This document shows positions 45,401-55,900 of a stretch of 64,000 nucleotides of DNA, piece after piece. The stretch is taken from contig NZ_CP045503.2 in assembly GCF_007004545.3 (NCBI RefSeq), positions 4,000,102 to 4,064,101 on the forward strand, in the 5' to 3' direction. The stretch comes from Shewanella eurypsychrophilus (GTDB lineage: Bacteria; Pseudomonadota; Gammaproteobacteria; Enterobacterales; Shewanellaceae). Position numbers and translations under genes: made by a program. The notes beneath the pieces are model-generated. The model had not been told where the DNA came from. It ran no database searches and saw only the letters and a program-made list of their open reading frames with translations. The first letter of the stretch is position 1; each line of letters opens with the position of its first letter.

Positions 45401-48400
45401 CAACACGCGCCAAGATGGCTAAGTCATTAGAAACTGGCACAGTCACTAGCTCAACAATCATCGAAGAAAAGCTTGTTGAAATTGAGAAAGTGGTTGAGAA
45501 AATTGTTGAAGTTGAAAAAATTGTTGAAAAAGTGGTTGAAGTTGAAAAGATTGTTGAAGTTGCATCTCTGCAGCCAGGCAACCCACAAGCAACTTATATC
45601 TCAGCCAATGCCGAACCAGTTCAAGAGAATCTAGTAGTGTCTAAAAATTCCAAGCCATCAGTAATCGTTAATAGCAGCGATGCACTAACGAACTTCTTTG
45701 CAGCCCAGCAGCAAGCTGCAGAGCTTCATCAACAGTTCCTGGAGATCCCGCAGCAATACGGTGAGACCTTCACAACCTTGATGACAGAGCAAACTAAACT
45801 CGCTGGCGCAGGCATTGCGCTCCCTGAGAGCCTACAACGCTCTATGGAGCAGTTCCACCAGCTTCAGGCACAAACAGTGCAAAGCCACACTCAATTCCTT
45901 GAGATGCAAGCGGGTAGCAACACTGCAGCACTAGGTATGCTTAACGGCACGTCGACTGTTATCTCTACCCAGAACATCACTCCTGTCGCTCAACCAGCCA
46001 TTATCCAAGCAGCACCAAGCGCTGCGGCGGCTCCTAGAGTTAGTGCACCAGTTCAAGCCGCTCCTGCGAAAGTGGCAACTCCAGCGCCAGTGGCCGCACC
46101 TGTAGCTCAAGTAGCTCCAGCCGTAACACCTGTGCAAGCAGCCCCAGTGTATCAAGCAGCAAAAGTAGAAAGCAGAGTTGAGCCTGTCGCGACCTCTAAT
46201 ACAAGCGCCGCTGACTCTTTACCTTTAAAAGCCGCTGAAGGCTCACTCTCTGCAGAGAAGGTTCAAGCTACCATGCTTGAAGTGGTTGCCGAGAAGACCG
46301 GTTACCCAACTGAGATGCTAGAGCTTGAGATGGATATGGAAGCCGATTTAGGCATCGATTCTATCAAGCGAGTTGAAATTCTAGGTACAGTTCAAGATGA
46401 GCTTCCAGGTCTGCCAGAGCTAAGCCCAGAAGATCTAGCCGAGTGTAGAACACTGGGTGAAATCGTGGCTTATATGAATAGCAAGTTGCCTTCAAGCGAC
46501 GCTGAAGGCTCTGCTTCTATTTCAAGTGCCGCCGCGGCGCCTGCTGGTCTTAGCGCACAAAAAGTCCAAGCGACTATGATGTCAGTCGTCGCCGAGAAGA
46601 CTGGCTACCCAACTGAGATGCTAGAGCTTGAGATGGATATGGAGGCGGACCTTGGTATCGACTCTATTAAGCGAGTTGAAATTCTAGGTACAGTTCAAGA
46701 TGAGCTTCCAGGCCTGCCTGAACTAAGCCCAGAAGATCTAGCCGAGTGTCGTACACTGGGTGAAATCGTTGCTTATATGAATTCTAAGCTGACTAACACA
46801 AGTGCAGCTGAAGGCTCACTCTCTGCTGAGACAGCCTTGAGCGCACAAACAGCCTTGAGCTCGACTCTTTCTGCAGAGAAAGTCCAAGCAACCATGATGT
46901 CAGTCGTCGCCGAGAAGACCGGTTACCCAACTGAGATGCTAGAGCTTGAGATGGATATGGAAGCAGACCTTGGTATCGACTCTATCAAGCGCGTTGAAAT
47001 TCTAGGTACTGTGCAAGATGAGCTTCCTGGCTTACCTGAGCTTAACCCTGAAGATCTCGCTGAGTGTCGTACGCTTGGTGAAATCGTTGCTTATATGAAT
47101 TCTAAGCTGCCAGCTGAGGGAAGTGCTAATACAGCTACTTCAGTAGCACCAGCAACAGGTGGATTATCAGCAGCTGAAGTGCAGTCAACCATGATGTCAG
47201 TCGTTGCCGACAAGACGGGCTACCCAACTGAGATGCTAGAACTTAGCATGGACATGGAAGCTGACCTTGGTATCGACTCTATCAAGCGTGTTGAAATTCT
47301 AGGAACTGTTCAAGATGAGCTACCAGGCTTGCCAGAGCTAAACCCTGAAGATCTAGCCGAGTGTCGTACGCTTGGTGAGATTGTTAGCTACATGAATTCG
47401 AAACTACCTGCGACGAATAGCGCTGCGGCGGCTCCTAATGTTAGTGCCGCTGAAGGCTCCCTCTCTGCTGAGACAGCCTTGAGCGCGCAAGAAGTTCAAG
47501 CGACTATGATGTCAGTGGTTGCCGACAAGACTGGCTACCCCACTGAGATGCTAGAACTTAGCATGGACATGGAAGCCGACCTTGGTATCGATTCTATCAA
47601 GCGCGTTGAAATTCTAGGGACTGTTCAAGACGAGCTTCCAGGCTTGCCTGAGCTAAACCCTGAAGATCTCGCTGAGTGTCGTACACTGGGCGAAATCGTT
47701 AGCTATATGAATTCGAAACTACCATCTGTTGGTTCTCAAGCAACAGCAACAAGCGCTACTGACTCTTTACCTTCACAAGCCGCTGAGGGCTCACTCTCTG
47801 CGGAGAAGGTTCAAGGCACTATGATGTCAGTGGTTGCCGATAAGACGGGCTACCCTACTGAGATGCTAGAACTTAGCATGGATATGGAAGCTGACCTGGG
47901 TATCGACTCTATCAAGCGAGTAGAAATTCTAGGAACAGTTCAAGATGAGCTTCCCGGCCTTCCTGAGCTAAACCCAGAAGATCTTGCTGAGTGTCGTACA
48001 CTGGGCGAAATCGTTTCGTACATGAACTCTAAGTTGACTAATACAAGTGCCGCCGCAGGCGCTACAGTAACTTCAACGATTGCAGCAGCTACCGATGCAG
48101 TTAAGTCAGTCGCAGACACAATTACCTCATCTCTAGAACTTCCTCCTCACAGCGAGGTAGCGCTAAAAAAGCTTAATGCGGCGGACACGATTAAAAACTG
48201 TTTCGCCGCAGACGCAACCGTAGTGATCACCGATGATGGTCATAACGCAGGCGTATTAGCTGAGAAACTAACAAAGCAAGGTCTTAAAGTAGCCGTTGTT
48301 CGTCTACCTAAAGGCGCAGCTCAATCACCGCTAAGCAGTGATGTTGCCAGCTTCCAAGCTGACAGTCTTGATGAATCAGGTATCAGCGCAGTTATTGCTC

Positions 48401-50646
48401 AAATCGAGCAGCAACTAGGTCAAATTGGTGGGTTTATTCACCTACAGCCTGAAGCAGATAGCAACAACACTAAAGACGCTGTAAATCTAAGTGATGACAG
48501 CTTCACTCACGTTAGCCAAGCCTTCCTTTGGGCTAAGCTGCTACAACCAAAGCTGACAGCATCAAGTGATATGCGTCGCAGCTTTATCACGGTTAGCCGT
48601 ATCGATGGTGGCTTTGGTTACTTAGACATTAAGCAACTTGAAAATGCTGAGCTAAACCAAGCAGCACTTGCAGGTTTAACTAAGACACTAAGTCATGAGT
48701 GGCCAACAGTCTTCTGCCGTGCACTAGACATTGCTACTGACCTAGATGCAACCCATCTTGCAGATGCGATTACCAATGAGCTGTTCGATAGTGTGACCAA
48801 CCTGCCAGAAGTGGGTATCTCACTCGATGCTAAGGGTAACGTTGCACGTACCACCCTAATTGCTGGTGATGCGAGCAGTAAGCATGCAGGTTCATCGCTT
48901 AACAGTGCAGATAAAATACTGGTGACCGGGGGAGCAAAAGGTGTGACCTTCGAATGTGCCCTTGCATTAGCTAAGCGTACACAATCTCACTTTATCCTTG
49001 CAGGCCGTAGCGAGTTACTGGCTATACCAGCATGGGCAACAGCTAAACAAATTAGCGAGTTAAAACCCGCAGCGATTGCGCATATTATCTCTACGGGTAA
49101 TAAGCCAACCCCTAAGCAGGTTGAAGCCTTAGTTTGGACTGTGAAAAGCTCAATCGAGATAAACACAGCCCTTGAAGCGTTTACCCAAGTTGGCGCGAGT
49201 GCTGAATATGTCAGCATGGATGTGACCGATACCGCCGCTATCACAGCAGCATTAAAAGGTCGCTCAAATGAAATCACCGGGCTTATTCACGGTGCTGGCG
49301 TGCTTGCCGACAAACATATTCAAGATAAGACAATAGAAGAGTTAGGTCGCGTCTACGGTACTAAGGTCAATGGTCTTAAAGCCCTGCTTGCAGCACTTGA
49401 TTCAAGCAAGATAAAACTTCTGGCGATGTTCTCATCTGCTGCTGGTTTCTACGGCAATACAGGTCAGAGCGATTACGCCATGTCGAACGACATCCTTAAC
49501 AAGACCGCGCTGCAGTTCACTGCCCGCAACCCACAAGCTAAAGTAATGAGCTTTAACTGGGGTCCTTGGGATGGCGGCATGGTTACCGATGCACTTAAGA
49601 AGATGTTTACCGACCGCGGTGTGTACGTTATCCCACTAAAAGCAGGGGCTGAGCTTTTTGCCACTCAACTGCTAAGTGAGACCGGCGCTCAGCTGCTTAT
49701 CGGTACCTCTATGCAAGGTGGTAACAAGGAAGCTTCTGTAAAAAAGCTTAATGCGGGTGAGGTGCTGAACGCATCGCGCCCGCTAGCACCTGTTTCTTTA
49801 ACAAGAGCCTTAAACCCTAATGCTATGGTCTTTATCCAAGACCACCGCATTAGCGGTAACCCAGTGCTTCCCACTGTCTGTGCAATTCAGTGGATGCGTG
49901 AGGCGGCGAGCGAGATGCTTGGCACTCGAGTTAACGTGCTCGACTATAAGCTACTTAAAGGGATCATCTTTGACAGCAGTGATGTTCAAGAGATGACCCT
50001 TGAGTTAACGCCTATAGAAAGCGAGCCTTCTGCGGCTCTTAGAATGAATGCTTTAATCAGCAGTCAGGGGCGTCCACAGTATAAGGCTACTCTTGTGAGC
50101 GCTAACGCTAATGAAGCAGCAGTGCTATCAAGCAAATCGTTCACCGATCTTGGTGGTGCCGTCACAACTGCTGCTGAACTCTATAGCAATGGAACCCTAT
50201 TCCACGGGCCACGTTTGCAGGGCATAAAGCAGGTGTTTAAGTTTGATGACGCAGGCCTATTAGCCAGTTGCCAATTACCACAGGTGAGTGACAGCGATTG
50301 CGGCCAGTTTGTTGCAACGCAGCATATTGGTGGTAGCCAGCCATTTGCAGAAGATCTGCTGCTTCAAGCGATGCTTGTATGGGCGAGACTTAAATACGGT
50401 GCAGCTAGCTTACCTTCTACTATCGGTGAGTTTATCTCAAACAAGCCGCTGGCATTTGGTGACAAGGCAATGCTAGCGCTAGAGGTCGTGAAGACCAGTG
50501 GTCGTTCACTTGAGGCTAATGTCGCGCTTTACCATGAAAATGGTGAGCTTAGCGCGATGATGAAAGGGGCGAAAGTCACTATCAGCAAGAACCTCAACAG
50601 CGCTTTCTTAAATGAAACAGCCCTGAGCAAAGGAGAGCAAGCTTAA
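42433..50646 (+). CDS. pfaA: polyunsaturated fatty acid synthase subunit PfaA
   Basis: A 2737-residue iterative PKS/FAS subunit in the cytosol. KS at residues about 40-490, with catalytic Cys240 in DAACAGS. AT at about 610-930, with Ser713 in AGHSFGE. Then a (V/I)EK-rich coiled segment near 1012-1043 and an Ala/Pro linker. Six ACPs follow, with pantetheine Ser at 1310, 1411, 1517, 1616, 1721 and 1826. KR at about 2160-2380 (TGGAKG; Tyr in SDYAMSN). A dehydratase-like C-terminal domain ends the protein. The length and six ACPs match Shewanella EPA synthases. GGAG precedes the ATG. Confidence 0.97.
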   Translation: MSQTSKPSKASKASSKAKVADATQQQDSKADIRLNKRLKDMPIAIVGMASIFANSRYLNKFWDLISEKIDAITELPSTHWKPEEYFDANKSTPDKSYCKRGGFLPDVDFNPMEFGLPPNILELTDTSQLLSLIVAKEVLADANLAEGYDRDKIGITLGVGGGQKISHSLTARLQYPVLKKVFANSGISDEDSAMLIKKFQDQYVHWEENSFPGSLGNVISGRIANRFDLGGMNCVVDAACAGSLAAMRMALSELVEGRSEMMITGGVCTDNSPSMYMSFSKTPAFTTNETIQPFDIDSKGMMIGEGIGMIALKRLEDAERDGDRIYSVIKGVGSSSDGKFKSIYAPRPEGQAKALRRAYDDAGFEPHTLGLIEAHGTGTAAGDAAEFAGLCSVFSDGNDTKQHIALGSVKSQIGHTKSTAGTAGLIKASLALHHKVLPATINISQPSPKLEIENSPFYLNTETRPWLPRADGTPRRAGISSFGFGGTNFHFVLEEYSKEHSRIDAEKAKYRQRQVAQSFLVSAASKDALITELNSLAAATTSEQFMLATAATDYALRELDANAPRLGLVANTSEELATQIKQAIAKLTSSDDSDWQLPGGTSYRASSVEGKVAALFAGQGSQYLNMGRDLACYYPEIRQQFVAADKVFAANNKTPLSQTLYPKPVFNRDDVKAQEAVLTNTANAQSAIGAISMGQYELFTAAGFNADMVAGHSFGELTALCASGAISTEDYYKLAFARGDAMATKAPAKDGVEADTGAMFAIITKSAADLDTLEATIAKFDDVKVANYNAPTQSVIAGPTVSTGEAAKALSELGYKAINLPVSGAFHTELVGHAQAPFAKAIDAAKFTKPKCALYSNATGELYDNTAAKIKASFKKHMLQSVRFTAELEAMYNAGARVFVEFGPKNILQKLVQGTLADKALNDKNAISTISINPSPKGDSDLQLKQAAVQLAVAGIKLGNIDPYQAEIAAPEKKSPMSISLNAVNHISKATRAKMAKSLETGTVTSSTIIEEKLVEIEKVVEKIVEVEKIVEKVVEVEKIVEVASLQPGNPQATYISANAEPVQENLVVSKNSKPSVIVNSSDALTNFFAAQQQAAELHQQFLEIPQQYGETFTTLMTEQTKLAGAGIALPESLQRSMEQFHQLQAQTVQSHTQFLEMQAGSNTAALGMLNGTSTVISTQNITPVAQPAIIQAAPSAAAAPRVSAPVQAAPAKVATPAPVAAPVAQVAPAVTPVQAAPVYQAAKVESRVEPVATSNTSAADSLPLKAAEGSLSAEKVQATMLEVVAEKTGYPTEMLELEMDMEADLGIDSIKRVEILGTVQDELPGLPELSPEDLAECRTLGEIVAYMNSKLPSSDAEGSASISSAAAAPAGLSAQKVQATMMSVVAEKTGYPTEMLELEMDMEADLGIDSIKRVEILGTVQDELPGLPELSPEDLAECRTLGEIVAYMNSKLTNTSAAEGSLSAETALSAQTALSSTLSAEKVQATMMSVVAEKTGYPTEMLELEMDMEADLGIDSIKRVEILGTVQDELPGLPELNPEDLAECRTLGEIVAYMNSKLPAEGSANTATSVAPATGGLSAAEVQSTMMSVVADKTGYPTEMLELSMDMEADLGIDSIKRVEILGTVQDELPGLPELNPEDLAECRTLGEIVSYMNSKLPATNSAAAAPNVSAAEGSLSAETALSAQEVQATMMSVVADKTGYPTEMLELSMDMEADLGIDSIKRVEILGTVQDELPGLPELNPEDLAECRTLGEIVSYMNSKLPSVGSQATATSATDSLPSQAAEGSLSAEKVQGTMMSVVADKTGYPTEMLELSMDMEADLGIDSIKRVEILGTVQDELPGLPELNPEDLAECRTLGEIVSYMNSKLTNTSAAAGATVTSTIAAATDAVKSVADTITSSLELPPHSEVALKKLNAADTIKNCFAADATVVITDDGHNAGVLAEKLTKQGLKVAVVRLPKGAAQSPLSSDVASFQADSLDESGISAVIAQIEQQLGQIGGFIHLQPEADSNNTKDAVNLSDDSFTHVSQAFLWAKLLQPKLTASSDMRRSFITVSRIDGGFGYLDIKQLENAELNQAALAGLTKTLSHEWPTVFCRALDIATDLDATHLADAITNELFDSVTNLPEVGISLDAKGNVARTTLIAGDASSKHAGSSLNSADKILVTGGAKGVTFECALALAKRTQSHFILAGRSELLAIPAWATAKQISELKPAAIAHIISTGNKPTPKQVEALVWTVKSSIEINTALEAFTQVGASAEYVSMDVTDTAAITAALKGRSNEITGLIHGAGVLADKHIQDKTIEELGRVYGTKVNGLKALLAALDSSKIKLLAMFSSAAGFYGNTGQSDYAMSNDILNKTALQFTARNPQAKVMSFNWGPWDGGMVTDALKKMFTDRGVYVIPLKAGAELFATQLLSETGAQLLIGTSMQGGNKEASVKKLNAGEVLNASRPLAPVSLTRALNPNAMVFIQDHRISGNPVLPTVCAIQWMREAASEMLGTRVNVLDYKLLKGIIFDSSDVQEMTLELTPIESEPSAALRMNALISSQGRPQYKATLVSANANEAAVLSSKSFTDLGGAVTTAAELYSNGTLFHGPRLQGIKQVFKFDDAGLLASCQLPQVSDSDCGQFVATQHIGGSQPFAEDLLLQAMLVWARLKYGAASLPSTIGEFISNKPLAFGDKAMLALEVVKTSGRSLEANVALYHENGELSAMMKGAKVTISKNLNSAFLNETALSKGEQA
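45466..45561 (+). repeat. Val-Glu-Lys heptad-like repeat in pfaA
   Basis: Near-identical GTTGAA-AAA/G-ATTGTTGAA hexacodon repeats encode (V/I)-E-K-(I/V)-V-E words. They form a charged amphipathic segment (about residues 1012-1043) after the AT domain. It is probably a linker or coiled-coil docking helix. Confidence 0.75.
46243..48030 (+). repeat. six tandem acyl carrier protein modules in pfaA
   Basis: Pantetheine serine codons start at 46360, 46663, 46981, 47278, 47593 and 47908, giving spacings of 303, 318, 297, 315 and 315 bp. Each module contains LGIDSIKRVEILGTVQDELP. Modules 1-3 read VVAEKTGY, LELEMDM and AYMN; modules 4-6 read VVADKTGY, LELSMDM and SYMN. Modules 1 and 2 have SPED where the others have NPED. 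Confidence 0.95.
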
Positions 50647-52961
50647 TGGTCAAGCCGACACCTCCTGTTAATTCAGTAGCGAGCGTCAGTGATCAAGTTA
50701 TCAAGAGTGAGATGCCTCTGCGCATCGCACTCTTGGTGCTTCCAGCATCACTAGATTTAAGCTTATGTACTGGGTCTCTGGATAGCCCAGCTCTTGATTC
50801 ACCTGAGACGACTAAGCAGCTATCAGTACTGATGCCGGAACTGCATAACTCGAAATTGCTAGAAACCACTGAACTTGTCTCTATCAAGGTTGATGATTTT
50901 GAGGCTAACTTAACAGCCACTATCGAGTCGATAGAGCTAGGTAAGATAGTGCAGATCTCAACACCATCAAGCTCACTTTTGATGATGCATGCGCTAAAAG
51001 CGGCGCAAAATAGGATTCACCCCCACGCGCAACTTGCTGCAATGCAGATACAAACGCAGTCTGATTCAGCTGCCCTTGCTGACAGCACTATTACCGACAA
51101 GAGTATGGCTAAAGCATTAAGCCAAGCAAAGCGTAAACCTGACAGCGTCAGTAAGCGCTTTGATCTGCATGAGCTTAACAGCACAGAGCAGTTTGATGCC
51201 GTCTGTGAACAGATCAAAGATCTTGCCTCTCGTACACACCATAGAGATGCAACATCGATTAATCCTAAGCAAGCAGCTAGTCACTACTGGTTTACCGAAC
51301 ACCATCAAGCACGTGTTGTGGCAATCAACCTGACCAACTCTTTACAAAGCAGTTCATCAAAGAGCTGTTCGGCTAGTTGCATCAGCTTCGTCGTCTCCCA
51401 AGGCACAGGCTTTATCGCACCAAAATCGATTATCGATACTAAGCGATTAGAGTTTGTTATTTGTGCTGACACCCAAGCTGAACTGCTCAGCGAGCTTGCT
51501 AGAACGAAATCTACACTCACTACAAAGCCCGGTTCACTGCTAACACAGATGCGCGATAACCTCGTCTCATATGAGAAGAGTCACAGCAATAAAGCTAACA
51601 TCAGCAGGTACGCCATTACCCTGCAGGCAAGTTCAGCTGAAGCCATGCTTCAAGAGATCACAGCCATGGCAGAAACGCTGCCAAAGGTAATGAGTGAAAA
51701 TGGCCAACACGCTTCACAATACAAGACGCCAGCAGGCAGCTACTTTACTGCAGAGCCTTTAGGCTCATCTGCTCAAAATGGTCTTGCCTTTGTCTACCCA
51801 GGTGTCGGAACTGTCTATAGCGATATGTTTAGTCAGCTACACAGATACTTTCCATCACTCTATTCACAGCTCGAACGTGAAGGTGATCTAAAGTCGATGT
51901 TTCAAGCCGATGCTATCTATCACTTAGACCCTAAAGTGACTCCAGCGATGCAGCTTGGGGATCTTGCTATTGCAGGTGTGGGTAGTAGCTATCTACTGAC
52001 TCAGTTGTTGGTGAAACAGTTTAAAATCACGCCAAACTTTGCCTTAGGTTACTCTATGGGCGAAGCATCGATGTGGGCAAGTCTTGGTGTGTGGAACGCT
52101 CCCCACGCTTTGATTGAGAAGACTAAAACCGATCCACTTTTTACCAGTGCTATTTCCGGTAAGCTCACAGCTGTACGCAAAGCGTGGCAGTTAACCAATA
52201 GTGATGCCGATATCGTCTGGAATAGCTTTGTTGTTCGCTCACCAGCCGCGCCGATTAAAGCGCTACTCCCTGAGTTTCCCCACGCTTACCTTGCCATTGT
52301 TCAGGGTGATACCTGCGTAATTGCAGGCTGTGAGACTCAGTGCCGAGCACTATTAGCACAGATGAAAAAGCGCGGTATTGCAGCGAATCGAGTCACGGCC
52401 ATGCATACGACTCCAGCGATGGAGGAGCACGGCAATGTAGAGCAGTTTTACAATCAGCCGCTGCAAGAGTCACTGCCTACTGATATTAAGTTTATCAGTG
52501 CAGCTTCAGGCGACAGCACAGTATCCAATGGTCGGGGCGGACTCGACAGTCAAGTTGTTGCCCGCTCAATCGCCGATACCTTCTGCAACACCTTAGACTT
52601 CACAGCACTTGTTCACAGTGCTCAGAAGCAAGGCGTTAAGCTATTTGTCGAGCTAGGCGCAGACAGACAAAACTGCACACTCATCGACAAAATAGCTAAA
52701 CAAGATCGCCAATGTGGCGGCGAGTCGACTGACTTTCCTTGCTGCACTGTGCCCGTCAATGCAAAGGGCGGTGATGATATCACTAGCCTGCTTAAAGCAT
52801 TAGGCCAACTTATTAGTCATCGAGTTCCACTCACTGTTCAGCCACTTATTGATGGATTAAATCGTGAAATAGCGCTAGCACAACTGCACTCTTCACTAAG
52901 CAGCGACCACTCGATGAACAACACACAGCCGTTGAAACAAACATTACAAGGGGAAGTTTAA
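50646..52961 (+). CDS. pfaB: PUFA synthase subunit PfaB (acyltransferase)
   Basis: A 771-residue protein. The N-terminal half (to about residue 370) has no clear catalytic motif. The C-terminal half is an AT domain beginning near GLAFVYPGVGTVYSDMF (about residue 380), with active Ser470 in GYSMGEASMW. PfaB is thought to influence the chain-length end product. The start overlaps the pfaA stop (TAATG), and its own stop overlaps pfaC in the same way. Confidence 0.95.
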   Translation: MVKPTPPVNSVASVSDQVIKSEMPLRIALLVLPASLDLSLCTGSLDSPALDSPETTKQLSVLMPELHNSKLLETTELVSIKVDDFEANLTATIESIELGKIVQISTPSSSLLMMHALKAAQNRIHPHAQLAAMQIQTQSDSAALADSTITDKSMAKALSQAKRKPDSVSKRFDLHELNSTEQFDAVCEQIKDLASRTHHRDATSINPKQAASHYWFTEHHQARVVAINLTNSLQSSSSKSCSASCISFVVSQGTGFIAPKSIIDTKRLEFVICADTQAELLSELARTKSTLTTKPGSLLTQMRDNLVSYEKSHSNKANISRYAITLQASSAEAMLQEITAMAETLPKVMSENGQHASQYKTPAGSYFTAEPLGSSAQNGLAFVYPGVGTVYSDMFSQLHRYFPSLYSQLEREGDLKSMFQADAIYHLDPKVTPAMQLGDLAIAGVGSSYLLTQLLVKQFKITPNFALGYSMGEASMWASLGVWNAPHALIEKTKTDPLFTSAISGKLTAVRKAWQLTNSDADIVWNSFVVRSPAAPIKALLPEFPHAYLAIVQGDTCVIAGCETQCRALLAQMKKRGIAANRVTAMHTTPAMEEHGNVEQFYNQPLQESLPTDIKFISAASGDSTVSNGRGGLDSQVVARSIADTFCNTLDFTALVHSAQKQGVKLFVELGADRQNCTLIDKIAKQDRQCGGESTDFPCCTVPVNAKGGDDITSLLKALGQLISHRVPLTVQPLIDGLNREIALAQLHSSLSSDHSMNNTQPLKQTLQGEV

Positions 52962-55900
52962 TGTCTTCTTCAGACAAGCATACTCACTCCAACAGCCTGA
53001 CTAAGCAAAGCAAGATTGCTATAGTCGGTATTGCAACGCTCTACCCTGATGCCAAGACGCCAGGGGAGTTTTGGCAAAACCTGCTCGACAAGCGAGATTC
53101 TCGTAGCACCCTAACCAATGAAAAATTAGGGGCTAACACCCAAGATTATCAAGGTGTTCAGGGCCAATCTGACCGTTTTTATTGTGATAAAGGCGGCTAC
53201 ATTGAAAACTTCAGTTTCGATGCAACAGGTTACCAACTACCAAGTGAAAGCTTGACCGGATTGGATACCAGCTTCCTTTGGGCGCTAGATACCAGCCGTA
53301 AAGCCCTGATTGATGCGGGTATCACCCTAGAGAGCGCCTCACTTGCTCGTACGGGTATCATCATGGGCGCCCTCTCGTTCCCAACCACTCGTTCGAACGA
53401 CCTGTTTCTCCCTATCTATCACAGCGCCGTTGAAAAGGCCCTGCAGGATAAGTTAGGCACGAGTGCTTTTAAGCTCAATCCAACCAATGCTCAGACAGAT
53501 AGAGCCCGTAGCGAAACCGCTCTCGATAACGCCAATGGCGCTATCGCTCACAACGCCTCAAAAATCGTTGCCGATGCTTTAGGTTTAGGCGGCGCACAGC
53601 TGAGTCTTGATGCGGCATGTGCAAGCTCAGTTTACTCGCTAAAACTTGCCTGTGATTACTTAAGCGCAGGCAAAGCCGATGTGATGTTGGCGGGCGCCGT
53701 GTCTGGTGCAGACCCTTTCTTTATCAACATGGGTTTTTCCATCTTCCATGCCTACCCGGATCATGGGTTCTCTGTTCCCTTCGACGGTGACAGTAAAGGC
53801 TTGTTTGCCGGTGAAGGCGCTGGCGTATTAGTGCTTAAGCGATTAGATGATGCCGAGCGTGACGGTGATAAAATTTATGCTGTCGTCAGTGGTGTGGGTC
53901 TATCAAACGACGGTAAAGGCCAGTTTGTTCTGAGCCCTAACCCAAAAGGTCAGGTCAAAGCCTTTGAACGTGCTTATGCCGCCAGTGATATCGAGCCTAA
54001 AGATGTCGAAGTGATTGAGTGCCACGCAACGGGTACGCCACTAGGTGATAAGATTGAGCTAACTTCAATGGAAACCTTCTTTGAAGATAAATTAGCTGGC
54101 AGTAAAGCGCCCTTGATAGGCTCTGCTAAGTCTAACTTAGGCCATCTGCTGACTGCTGCGGGAATGCCTGGGATCATGAAGATGATCTTCGCCATGAAAG
54201 AGCAGGCACTGCCGCCAAGCATCAATATTAGCGATGCTATCTCTTCACCAAACAAACTATTCGGTACTGCAACGCTACCTAACCAGGTACAACCTTGGCC
54301 AGCCAAAGAGGGCAATGCCCTGCGTCATGCTGGCGTATCGGTATTTGGCTTCGGTGGCTGTAATGCGCACTTGTTGCTAGAGTCGTACTCAGTTCAAACA
54401 GCAAGCACTAGCCATCAGTCGGTTATTGCACCAAAGCCGCAGGCGATGAAGATAAGCGGTCTTGCCTCTCACTTTGGTCCTCTTAGCAGCATAAACCAGC
54501 TCAATGATGCCGTTGCATCAAACAGCAATGGCTTTATCTCGCTACCTAAGAAACGCTGGAAAGGGTTAGAGAAACACCAAGAGTTGCTCGCTGAATTTGG
54601 CCTTAGCGCTGCACCAAAAGGTGCCTATGTCGACAGTTTCGATCTGGACTTCCTGCGCTTTAAACTGCCACCCAATGAAGATGATCGCCTGATCTCACAG
54701 CAGCTAATGCTGATGAAGGTCACCGATGAAGCGATTCGTGATGCCAAGTTAAAGCCTGGGCAAAAAGTTGCAGTACTGGTTGCCATGGAAACCGAGCTTG
54801 AACTTCATCAATTTCGTGGCCGTGTTAACCTGCACACTCAACTACAAGAGAGCCTTTCAGCCATCGGTGTTACCTTAAGCGATGATGAATACCAAGCCCT
54901 TGAAGCTATCACTATGGATAGTGTTCTCGATGCGGCTAAGCTCAACCAGTACACTAGCTTTATCGGCAACATCATGGCCTCTCGCATCGCATCCTTATGG
55001 GACTTCGATGGACCAGCATTTACTATCTCTGCCGCGGAGCAGTCGGTAAGTCGCTGTATTGATGTCGCGCAAAATATGATGACCAGTGAAGCACTCGATG
55101 CCGTGGTTATCGCAGCAGTCGATCTGTCGGGTAGTTTTGAGCAGGTGATACTGAAAAACAGTATCGAGCCTGTATCTATCGATGCCAGCGCCGCTCAAAA
55201 TAATCACGGCTGGAATGTCGGTGAAGGTGCCGGGGCTGTAGTACTGGTTCCAAGTGATGCCACAAGCTCTGACGGACAGAGCTCTTACGGAGAGATAAGC
55301 GCACTTGCGTTTGGACAGGCGACAGAATCTAACCTGGTTGTTGACAGCTTGCTGACTCAAGCAGGCGTCGATATCAACACCATTAAGGTCGTTGAAACCA
55401 CCGTCGCGCCAGGTAGCTTAGCTTCGGTTTCAGTGACACATCTGTTCCCAAATGCTATTAGTACCAGCGCTGATAGCCGGGTCGGTCACAGCTTTGCCGC
55501 TGCAGGGATGGCCAGTCTACTTCATGGCCTGCTTAGCCTCTCTATCCAGAATAAGTCAGGCGCTGCAATCGTTGCCAACACCAGTGAGAATCAAATATCT
55601 CAGTTGTTAATCAGCCAGACCGCAATTGAAAACAGCGCCCTTAGCACTCGCTTAAGCAGTGAGCTCAAGTCTGATGCTAAGCACCAACTGTTAAAACAAG
55701 TCACCCTTGGTGGTCGTGATATCTACCAACATATCGTCGATACACCACTTGCAGGTCTAGCTGCTATTCAGGGCAAACTTGCGGCAGGCAGCGCTTCAAC
55801 AGTTGTGAAGCAGCACAAGCCTATCGTCTCGCGCACAGCACCTGTATTGGCAGCTCCTGTATTGGCAGCTCCTGTATTAGCAGCACCAGCAACGACAGCC

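Noticed and set aside
45069-45581. 170-residue ORF antisense to pfaA
   Set aside because: Low-complexity Ser/Thr/Phe product, read from the complement of the Val-Glu-Lys repeat and AT/linker region; a shadow of the coding strand.
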